DNA from: Moraxellaceae bacterium
GTDB taxonomy: Bacteria > Pseudomonadota > Gammaproteobacteria > Pseudomonadales > Ketobacteraceae
Direction: 5' to 3'
NCBI GenBank assembly: GCA_002402125.1
Contig: NVVG01000243.1
Coordinates: forward strand, 1 to 6,046
Length of the DNA stretch: 6,046 bases
Made by a program: the position numbers and the translations under genes. Each line of letters begins with the position of its first letter. Positions within the stretch are counted from its first letter, which is position 1. The notes below the pieces were generated by a model that saw only the letters and a list, made by a program, of their open reading frames with translations, did no database searches and was not told the origin of the DNA. This document shows, in pieces, positions 1 to 4,759 of this stretch.

Positions 1-19
1 AGCCAATGGTGGAAGTAAA

Positions 20-44
20 TGGCCATATTTAAAAATCATGGCCA
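20..44. repeat. inverted repeat TGGCCAT/ATGGCCA
   Basis: TGGCCAT at 20-26 is perfectly complementary to ATGGCCA at 38-44, with an 11-nt AT-rich spacer. No T-run follows. It may be a small hairpin or an operator. With no gene beside it, its role is unknown. Confidence 0.35.
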
Positions 45-189
45 ACCGAAAGATGGCACATAACGTGTAATTGAGACGCGTGCATTATGCGTCGTGTTAA
101 AATTTATTGTTAGAGTATACCAGAGATACGCCCTATCCATGGCCTTCTAAGAAGACAGCTGCTTCCACTTTCCCGCCAAGTTAGATTCA

Positions 190-386
190 CGCCAATTAGG
201 TAAATTCTAACGGAAGCGGACATCGAAAACCAAATAATCACATTTTTCCATGCTTTCTGAGCAATGCCCTGTTTTCCAATCAGATCTGTTCTAACAGAAC
301 TTACTTTCTGGTTGAATTAACAGGTTCCAACTCAATTTTTTCAATTCCACCTTCTTTCAACGTGGACAAAATTAGCCTAATTGGCG
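190..386. repeat. 11-bp spaced inverted repeat
   Basis: CGCCAATTAGG at 190-200 is the exact reverse complement of CCTAATTGGCG at 376-386. The arms are 175 bp apart and complementarity stops sharply on both sides. No open reading frame lies between them and I see no flanking target duplication, so an insertion-element reading is weak. It could be a paired protein-binding site or chance. Confidence 0.35.
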
Positions 387-468
387 GCCCCTAATTAACT
401 AAGTAGTTTACTTTTATGGGCTTTATAGCCCTATGAGCACCCTGTTATGTGGCCAACTACAATAAGAC

Positions 469-496
469 TTGACGAATCTACGGATAGGAATACTAT
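469..496 (+). promoter_or_regulatory. sigma70-like promoter upstream of the repeat array
   Basis: TTGACG (469-474; 5 of 6 to TTGACA) is separated by 16 nt from TACTAT (491-496; 4 of 6 to TATAAT). The expected transcription start, near 503, falls in the first unit of the 10-bp array. The whole array would then be the 5' untranslated leader of the helix-turn-helix gene. This is prediction from consensus only. Confidence 0.5.
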
Positions 497-500
497 GTCG

Positions 501-580
501 TGGCTTCAATTAGCTTCAATTAGCTTCAATTAGCTTCAATTAGCTTCAATTAGCTTCAATTAGCTTCAATTTGCTTCAAG
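501..580. repeat. 10-bp tandem repeat array, 8 units
   Basis: Six identical units of TAGCTTCAAT (511-570) are flanked by one variant on each side: TGGCTTCAAT at 501-510 and TTGCTTCAAG at 571-580. The period of 10 is not a multiple of 3. In-frame TAG recurs in all + frames and TGA on the minus strand, so the array cannot be protein-coding. One unit is about one helical turn, so every unit presents the same DNA face. The array lies between a predicted promoter and the start codon of the helix-turn-helix gene, ending 8 bp before its ATG. Slippage could change copy number and so the leader length or the number of binding sites. Confidence 0.95.
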
Positions 581-588
581 TGATTACT

Positions 589-792
589 ATGACAACAGAT
601 AAATGGCTCACTCTTGATGAGTTGACTGAGTATTTAAAGCTAAGTAAAAGCCACCTCTATCGCATGACGCAAAATGGAGACATTCCCGCATCGAAAATCG
701 GGAGGCAGTGGCGGTTTGATCGTGATGAGATTGACGATTGGATGAAAAGCAAAAAACCTGACTTTGATAAGCGTTGTGTCAATGTGGGTTAA
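589..792 (+). CDS. small excisionase-family helix-turn-helix DNA-binding protein
   Basis: A 67-residue protein that is almost entirely one winged helix-turn-helix of the excisionase/HTH_17 type. WLTLDELTEYLKLSKSHLYRM (residues 6-26) forms the HTH helices, and the IPASKIGRQWRFDRDEIDDWM block (32-52) is the typical wing and closing helix. Such proteins act as Xis or AlpA-like factors or as small transcription regulators. The ATG at 589 is chosen because the family normally begins a few residues before WLTLDE. A TTG at 571 in the last repeat unit and a GTG at 580 are in frame but would add only MLQVIT. The Shine-Dalgarno for 589 is poor (AAGTGA at 578-583). No integrase lies in the window, so a regulatory role is as likely as an excision role. 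It is 120 bp upstream of, and co-directional with, the nucleotidyltransferase operon. Confidence 0.85.
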   Translation: MTTDKWLTLDELTEYLKLSKSHLYRMTQNGDIPASKIGRQWRFDRDEIDDWMKSKKPDFDKRCVNVG

Positions 793-912
793 GGAGCCCT
801 GCTGATAAATATCTTACATACGGGGAGCTGTTCGATGTAGGTGCTGGAGCCTTACATCATTTAGATAACTCATTCTAAATCTTCCAGCAAAACTTAGGGA
901 GAAATAAGTATT
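793..912 (+). promoter_or_regulatory. structured 5' leader of the headgroup operon (candidate cis-acting RNA)
   Basis: Hairpin H1 pairs GATGTAGG (834-841) with 850-858 (one bulged T at 852). Hairpin H2 pairs ATTTAGA (859-865) with TCTAAAT (874-880) and abuts H1. The H1 loop TGCTGGA (842-848) is perfectly complementary to TCCAGCA (883-889), giving an H-type pseudoknot that ends 6 nt before the Shine-Dalgarno AGGGAG (896-901). CTTACAT occurs twice (813-819 and 851-857), so the 5' strand of H1 has a competing upstream partner. An SD-like GGGGAG (822-827) lies 7 nt before ATG-TAG (835-840). No known riboswitch family is recognised and there is no T-run for a terminator. If functional, control of translation initiation is the more likely mode. 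Confidence 0.45.
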
Positions 913-1737
913 TTGACTAATGTAAATCACGTCACTACAGCACTACTTTTAGCTGCAGGCACCGGATCTCGTTTACGCCCTTTAACCCTTGATGCCCCAA
1001 AATGTCTTACGGTAGTAGGCGGACAAACTATTCTAGGTCGCTTGGTCAACAACCTCCGATCGCAAGGCATTCGCCGATTGGTGGTGGTAACAGGACATTT
1101 GGATCAACAGGTTCGTGACTTTCTTCAAGAAAATGCGGTTGATATGCAGGTTGATTACGTATTTAACCCTGTTTATCAAACAACCAACAACATCTATTCA
1201 TTGTGGCTGGCTCGAGACGTAATCCAAGAACCTTTTGTCTTGGTAGAAAGTGATCTAGTTTTCGAAGAATCCATGTTGCGGGGAATGTTAACACCGAACA
1301 AAATTGCGATTTCCCATATTCTGCCATGGATGAATGGAACCACCGTCCAGCTCAACGCCGAAGAAGGCGTAACCGCGTTTCATGCAAAGCGTAACGCAAA
1401 TGATAACCCGCAATATAAAACCGTTAACATTTACAGCTTGTCTTTGCAGAGCTGGCGTAGCGTGATAAAGCAATTGGATAGTTATATCGCTGACGAACGC
1501 GTTGGAGAATATTATGAAGCCGTATTTGCGGATATGGTGGCGGATGGATCGCTTAAATTTGACGCCGTTTTCTTTGATGAAGACCGTTGGTATGAAATTG
1601 ATACGGTAGAAGATTTGAACCAAGCAGAGCTGTTATACCCTCATGCGCCTAAGAAAAACCCCGCTGAACGTTGGCTTCGTCCGTTGGCAACGGACCTTCA
1701 AAATATCCGCATAAATGGCAAACCAGTTACTGCTTAA
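913..1737 (+). CDS. CTP:phospho-alcohol/phosphonate cytidylyltransferase-like nucleotidyltransferase (LicC/PntC type)
   Basis: A 274-residue cytosolic enzyme of the NTP_transferase fold. It likely condenses CTP with a small phosphorylated (or phosphonate) headgroup to give a CDP-headgroup and pyrophosphate. The nucleotide-binding signature LLLAAGTGSRLRPLT runs from residue 11 to 25, with PK at 29-30. TNNIYSLWLA (91-100) and LVESDLVFE (110-118; D114 the likely metal ligand) are characteristic of phosphocholine and aminoethylphosphonate cytidylyltransferases rather than of sugar enzymes. YKTVNIYSLS (168-177), EYYEAVFADM (199-208) and WYEIDTVEDL (226-235; D230 the second metal site) complete the family pattern. 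The start is TTG at 913: it is the only start-type codon before the P-loop, with AGGGAG at 896-901 (11-nt spacing). The nearby ATG at 920 is out of frame and stops at once. It is first in the operon, 55 bp before the PLP enzyme. A true sugar nucleotidylyltransferase is less likely. The substrate cannot be fixed from sequence. Confidence 0.82.
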   Translation: MTNVNHVTTALLLAAGTGSRLRPLTLDAPKCLTVVGGQTILGRLVNNLRSQGIRRLVVVTGHLDQQVRDFLQENAVDMQVDYVFNPVYQTTNNIYSLWLARDVIQEPFVLVESDLVFEESMLRGMLTPNKIAISHILPWMNGTTVQLNAEEGVTAFHAKRNANDNPQYKTVNIYSLSLQSWRSVIKQLDSYIADERVGEYYEAVFADMVADGSLKFDAVFFDEDRWYEIDTVEDLNQAELLYPHAPKKNPAERWLRPLATDLQNIRINGKPVTA

Positions 1738-1792
1738 CACGGTACCAATTGTCCACGTCATTAAACATAATCTCTCAAGGTAGAATGCAAGA

Positions 1793-2935
1793 ATGCCCCA
1801 TAAAGAAAATCAAAACTCTAGATCGCAACAATATGAAGATTTGGCCACTGCCCATGGTGGCTATTGGCGATATGATTTTATTGATCATGCCTACCTGTAT
1901 AATCTGCATTTTCCACCTGAGCGATTCTTTGATCTGCTTAAAAGCCAAATCCATGAGCTGGTTTTAAACTACCCTGTCGCTCAAGGTACACTGGCAAGTT
2001 GGGTGGGTGATTTGATTGATCAGCCACCTGAACGAATTGTTGTGGGCAACGGAGCCGCTGAACTCATTAAAATCGTGTCTGGGCATGTTGCCAAAAAACT
2101 GATCGTTCCTGTGCCGTCTTTTAATGAATATGCCAATGCGGCTCCAGAGGGTTGTGTTGTTGAGTTCCCCCTCGAAACGCCATCATTTCAGCTGGATGTG
2201 GATAAATTCGCAGCGGAAGCGCTGCGCTGTAAAGCTGATGTTGCCATCGTAGTATCGCCCAACAATCCTACCTCATTGTTGGTTCCCAAAGCCGACCTTG
2301 TCCGACTAGTAACAAAGTTAGCTGAACACGATTGTATGCTCATCGTTGATGAATCATTCATCGATTTTGCCGACAACCGTGACCAGGAAACACTTGAGCG
2401 TGACATTGCTCTCTATCCAAATTTGGTCATTTTCAAAAGCATGAGTAAAGCTTATGGCATCTGTGGTTTGCGTATCGGTTATATGCTCACCGCCAATGCT
2501 GTTTTTGCTGAAAAAGTGCGCTCAGGAATACATATTTGGAACTTAAATGGGTTCGCCGAAACCTTTTTGAAAATGGCTCCAGAGTATCGTGAAGAGTTTG
2601 AGTCAAGCTGTAGGCAGGTACGCAAAGATCGCGATCAGTTTTATCAGGATCTTTGTACTATTGACGGTATGGTTGTCTATAAACCCGATGCCAACTTTAT
2701 ATTCTGCCGCTTACCCGATCACACACCTACCGGCCCAGAGGTTGCAAAAACGTTATTCGTTGATCACAATATTTACATTAAACATTGTGAAGGCAAAAGC
2801 ATGCCTGAATCCGACCGCTACCTTCGTGTTGCCAGTCGTACCCCGGCTGAAAACACAACAATTGTCGCTGCATTAAGTGATATTCTTGCATTAAAAAACA
2901 ACCCAGCTCCCTCCACTACAACAGAGATAAAATGA
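1793..2935 (+). CDS. HisC/CobD-fold PLP enzyme (aminotransferase or phospho-amino acid decarboxylase)
   Basis: A 380-residue fold-type I PLP enzyme related to histidinol-phosphate aminotransferase and threonine-phosphate decarboxylase. HGGY (21-24) replaces the family HGGN. GNGAAE (85-90) binds the PLP phosphate, SPNNPTS (155-161) holds the ring-stacking Asn, and DESFIDF (186-192) carries the Asp for the PLP nitrogen. SMSKAYGICGLRIGY (216-230) has Schiff-base lysine K219. YLRVASRTPAEN (343-354) supplies the arginine expected to hold the substrate. DESFIDF and the RVAxRTxxEN end look more like CobD-type decarboxylases than HisC, so decarboxylation of O-phosphoserine or O-phosphothreonine to a phospho-amino-alcohol is a reasonable inference; transamination remains possible. 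The ATG at 1793 keeps HGG at the normal distance; its SD (AAGG, 1777-1780) is weak and distant. The stop overlaps the next start in ATGA (2932-2935), implying translational coupling. No other his or cob gene is nearby. Confidence 0.8.
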   Translation: MPHKENQNSRSQQYEDLATAHGGYWRYDFIDHAYLYNLHFPPERFFDLLKSQIHELVLNYPVAQGTLASWVGDLIDQPPERIVVGNGAAELIKIVSGHVAKKLIVPVPSFNEYANAAPEGCVVEFPLETPSFQLDVDKFAAEALRCKADVAIVVSPNNPTSLLVPKADLVRLVTKLAEHDCMLIVDESFIDFADNRDQETLERDIALYPNLVIFKSMSKAYGICGLRIGYMLTANAVFAEKVRSGIHIWNLNGFAETFLKMAPEYREEFESSCRQVRKDRDQFYQDLCTIDGMVVYKPDANFIFCRLPDHTPTGPEVAKTLFVDHNIYIKHCEGKSMPESDRYLRVASRTPAENTTIVAALSDILALKNNPAPSTTTEIK

Positions 2936-3597
2936 AGTCCATGCCAGCTGTAAACAATGTTCCAGTAGAGCCACCAACAATCTTATTTTTTGCAAAAGAC
3001 TTGCCAAACATATGCTCTCTAGCAGGGCTTTTTTGTGCTGTGCTGGCCATCTATTTTGCAATACTCGGTCTTTTTCCCGCAGCAATGATCGGATTGCTTT
3101 GGGCTGTATTCTTTGATTGGGCCGATGGCGTTATCGCGAGAAATATGAAGGGCCGAACGGAAAAACAGGGAATGTTCGGGGCACAAGTTGACTCACTGAT
3201 TGATATCATAACCTATGGCATTTGCCCTGCCGTAGTCTTGCTGAGCTACGGTAATTTTAGCCCATGGTTTATTCCCGGTGCCTTTGTCATCGTTGCAGCG
3301 GGTGTACTCCGATTAAGCTATTTTAATGTATTTGGTTTTGTCGGCGAGTCAACCTATCAAGGTTTGGCATTAGATAACAATGTGCTTATCCTCGTCTTTA
3401 TTTTTGCGTTTGAAGGGTTAATCGGTACTGCAATCTTCACCCCGCTTCTCTATATTACCTTACTCCTATTGGCGGCCTTAAATGTGGCACCTATAAAAAC
3501 ACCAAAACTGCTTGGTGGTTGGTATTATGGTATTGCTGCATATATCGTCATTCTAACGCTGATTTACGGCTGGCAGTTAATGCACATCAAGGGATAA
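2932..3597 (+). CDS. CDP-alcohol phosphatidyltransferase, PssA-like integral membrane protein
   Basis: A 221-residue inner-membrane enzyme with about six to seven hydrophobic segments (roughly 26-45, 46-61, 93-108, 113-132, 150-185 and 198-216). It transfers a phospho-headgroup between a CDP-activated alcohol and a second alcohol. The catalytic motif is complete: D62, D65-G66, A69-R70, G83, D87, D91. The stretch between R70 and G83 is 12 residues rather than the textbook 8. DLPNICSLAG (23-32) and VLRLSYFNV resemble the N-terminal and central blocks of phosphatidylserine synthase. Beside a cytidylyltransferase, the CDP-activated partner is probably the headgroup, as in Kennedy-pathway phosphotransferases, with a diacylglycerol-type acceptor; use of CDP-diacylglycerol cannot be excluded. 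The start at 2932 overlaps the upstream stop by 4 bp. Met4 at 2941 is an alternative start. Confidence 0.85.
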   Translation: MKSMPAVNNVPVEPPTILFFAKDLPNICSLAGLFCAVLAIYFAILGLFPAAMIGLLWAVFFDWADGVIARNMKGRTEKQGMFGAQVDSLIDIITYGICPAVVLLSYGNFSPWFIPGAFVIVAAGVLRLSYFNVFGFVGESTYQGLALDNNVLILVFIFAFEGLIGTAIFTPLLYITLLLLAALNVAPIKTPKLLGGWYYGIAAYIVILTLIYGWQLMHIKG

Positions 3598-3606
3598 GGT
3601 AAAAAT

Positions 3607-3696
3607 ATAGCGCTCAGTAACACTGAGAACCGGTGCCATACTCGGAATCCAGTATGTCCGCTTTGGAGGAAAAATGAAGGAATGGAGGGGCGCTAT
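3607..3696. other. foldable segment with three nested or adjacent stems
   Basis: ATAGCGC (3607-3613) is the reverse complement of GCGCTAT (3690-3696). Inside it lie CTCAGT-AAC-ACTGAG (3613-3627) and a hairpin pairing CATACT..GG (3637-3645) with CC..AGTATG (3649-3656), extendable by CGG (3631-3633) with CCG (3658-3660). This could be a branched RNA at the operon 3' end. On + no T-run follows. On the minus strand the 3613-3627 hairpin is followed after a few bases by TATATTTTT, so it could work as a weak minus-strand terminator. Confidence 0.35.
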
Positions 3697-3879
3697 TTAT
3701 TACCGCAAAAGGGCGAAAGTTCTCATTCATTAAAGGCTATTAATTCTAATAAGACGAGCAATCTCACTGCGCCACTACAAGGCATCGCAAAACACGCAAA
3801 GGTGGATGATTACTTAACTAAGCCAACTAACTTGGCTCGAATACGGTTGTTACTTGAACATTACTTCACGCCTGCTTAG
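3674..3879 (+). pseudogene. remnant of a response-regulator receiver domain
   Basis: The frame ending at 3879 closes with NLTAPLQGIAKHAKVDDYL and continues TKPTNLARIRLLLEHYF. This matches the end of CheY-like receivers as found in hybrid sensor kinases: (A)LTA switch block, (M)DDYLTKP with the conserved lysine, then the last helix. The phospho-acceptor Asp and the middle of the domain are absent. A strong SD (GGAGGA, 3665-3670) precedes ATG at 3674, whose frame reads 19 residues ending AKVLIH then TAA. AKVLI resembles the first strand of a receiver (KVLIVDD). The simplest reading is a receiver gene with a large internal deletion and a frame change around 3725-3765. An ATG at 3682 is in the frame of the C-terminal part, so a short product could be made, but it would lack the active site. 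Confidence 0.5.
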
Positions 3880-3992
3880 GGCTTAATATTTCAAAGTTCT
3901 GCTGTCCCAACTCAACCAGCTAATATTTTGATTGCATATTCCGATAGGTACAACCCACGCACAAAACATAGCCGGTCTCGATCCACTAAGCT

Positions 3993-4529
3993 CTACCGCC
4001 TTTCTCTAGTTTGATAAAACGCTTGCTCTGGCATTATATTGTCATGCTCATCAGCCTCAATAGTAGACCTAGCGTAGATTTGAGGGACTTGAGGTCGAAT
4101 TAATTCCAAATCTGTTTTTGTTACAATTCTTCCACCACTCTTATGCCTGTCTCGGAACAAACGAGATTCGCCCTTGGCATAATCTTTGTGCAACTCTGAG
4201 TATTCTGCATGATAAGCATTAGGAAAACTTATCCCCTTACCTTGATAATTGCTCATTAGAGTATGTATTACTTGTATCGTTAACTTTCCACCACTGGATT
4301 TATAGTATGATTTAACAGCGGCGTGAAAATTATCAAGATTATCTTTGCTCTCAAAAAATGCGTCGATCATATTCATCCGAACATCTTGAATCTTCGGACC
4401 AGAATCATGCTGCTGACGAATTCGCCCACAACCAGCTTGAGATCGAAAATACAATGTAGGCAAACGGCTATCGCCCTTGGTGGCAAATACTAGATTTTTC
4501 GATTTATACACATCGTCTTTGATACTCAT
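3993..4529 (-). CDS. hypothetical protein, 178 residues, unrecognised
   Basis: I do not recognise this protein. It is soluble in character, rich in charged and polar residues, and has no signal peptide or membrane segment. The N-terminal third (LYFRSQAGCGRIRQQHDSG, 27-45) is followed by a probable helical stretch (MNMIDAFFESKDNLDNFHAA, 52-71). A Lys/Gly/Tyr-rich middle follows, then a basic segment (SRLFRDRHKSGGRIVTKTDL) and a polar tail ending QTRERR. The start codon at 4529 has a good purine-rich SD (AGAGAGAA) ending about 5 nt upstream, which supports real expression. It is convergent with the lipid operon and separated from the next minus-strand gene by 340 bp of palindrome-rich DNA. A nucleic-acid-associated accessory protein would fit the basic patches, but that is a guess. 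Confidence 0.6.
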   Translation of the reverse strand: MSIKDDVYKSKNLVFATKGDSRLPTLYFRSQAGCGRIRQQHDSGPKIQDVRMNMIDAFFESKDNLDNFHAAVKSYYKSSGGKLTIQVIHTLMSNYQGKGISFPNAYHAEYSELHKDYAKGESRLFRDRHKSGGRIVTKTDLELIRPQVPQIYARSTIEADEHDNIMPEQAFYQTRERR

Positions 4530-4568
4530 ATTTTCTCTCTTGCGACTTAGCTGCGCCTAGCACATTGA

Positions 4569-4608
4569 ATTTGGTTCCATATGAAATGGTAATCGCAGTG
4601 TACCAAAT
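4569..4608. repeat. inverted repeat ATTTGGT/ACCAAAT
   Basis: ATTTGGT at 4569-4575 and ACCAAAT at 4602-4608 are perfect 7-bp inverted arms, 26 bp apart. They lie about 40-80 bp upstream of the minus-strand start codon at 4529, in its likely promoter zone. Confidence 0.4.
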
Positions 4609-4634
4609 GCCACAGATAAAACCACTTCGGATAA

Positions 4635-4651
4635 GCTGGCATAATGCCAGC
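4635..4651. repeat. palindrome GCTGGCAT-A-ATGCCAGC
   Basis: Perfect 8-bp arms (4635-4642 and 4644-4651) around a single central base. It lies about 105-120 bp upstream of the 178-residue gene's start. It shares the TGGCAT/ATGCCA core with the next palindrome, whose centre is about 22 bp (two helical turns) away, as expected for paired dimer-binding operators. Confidence 0.6.
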
Positions 4652-4658
4652 CCAACTT

Positions 4659-4672
4659 GTGGCATATGCCAC
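4659..4672. repeat. perfect palindrome GTGGCATATGCCAC
   Basis: A 14-bp uninterrupted palindrome with the same TGGCAT/ATGCCA half-sites as 4635-4651. It is framed by the direct repeat ACTTG (4655-4659 and 4672-4676 region). A further isolated half-site ATGCCAC lies at 4607-4613, and AGGTG-G-CACCT forms another small palindrome at 4697-4707. Confidence 0.6.
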
Positions 4673-4712
4673 TTGATTTTTTATACCGTGTTAGGTAGGT
4701 GGCACCTGGGAA

Positions 4713-4730
4713 ATCGGTCAAATATCGGTC
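4713..4730. repeat. direct repeat ATCGGTC, 11-bp spacing
   Basis: ATCGGTC occurs at 4713-4719 and again at 4724-4730, 11 bp apart start to start, so on the same helix face. On the minus strand this contains TTGACC, but no -10 box stands at a proper distance, so I do not call a promoter. Confidence 0.35.
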
Positions 4731-4759
4731 TACCAGTTCCCCCTTCCAGACTGAGTGAC

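Larger units (their letters stand above)
1..468. other. gene-free left region
   Basis: No convincing gene is seen here on either strand. One + frame is open from the window edge to a TAA at 68-70 (22 residues, ending MANRKMAHNV). It could be the tail of an upstream gene but matches nothing I recognise. The stretch is AT-rich and carries several inverted repeats: 20-26/38-44, 75-79/89-93 nested in 61-64/96-99, 190-200/376-386, 285-290/293-298, and GGGCT-TTAT-AGCCC at 418-431. None is followed by a T-run on either strand, so none is a standard intrinsic terminator. Confidence 0.6.

Noticed and set aside
61..99. Nested inverted repeat TAAC/GTTA with GACGC/GCGTC inside, resembling an attC or terminator
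   Set aside because: The internal loop is very asymmetric (10 versus 2 nt), core-site consensus is not met, and no T-run follows.
418..431. GGGCT-TTAT-AGCCC hairpin as an intrinsic terminator
   Set aside because: Only a 5-bp stem and no T-run on either strand.
571..588. TTG at 571 as start of the helix-turn-helix gene
   Set aside because: It lies in the last repeat unit with no Shine-Dalgarno, since the repeat unit itself is pyrimidine-rich; the extra residues MLQVIT are not part of the family fold.
802..840. Leader peptide from CTG at 802 to TAG at 840 behind AAGGAG
   Set aside because: CTG is a very rare start and the peptide shows no run of regulatory codons; only the SD-ATG-TAG arrangement is kept as a finding.
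3821..3837. AGCCAA-CTAAC-TTGGCT inverted repeat as a terminator
   Set aside because: It lies inside the receiver-derived coding remnant (KPTNLA) and is not followed by T residues.
3884..3928. Direct repeat TAATATTT at 3884-3891 and 3921-3928
   Set aside because: Short AT-rich octamer; chance is likely and no insertion lies between the copies.
4650..4696. Integron attC-like pair GCCCAAC (4650-4656) and GTTAGGT (4690-4696)
   Set aside because: Both fit the loose R''/R' consensus, but the two cores are only partly complementary, the inner L boxes do not pair, and the element would be only 47 bp. Such matches are expected by chance several times per window.
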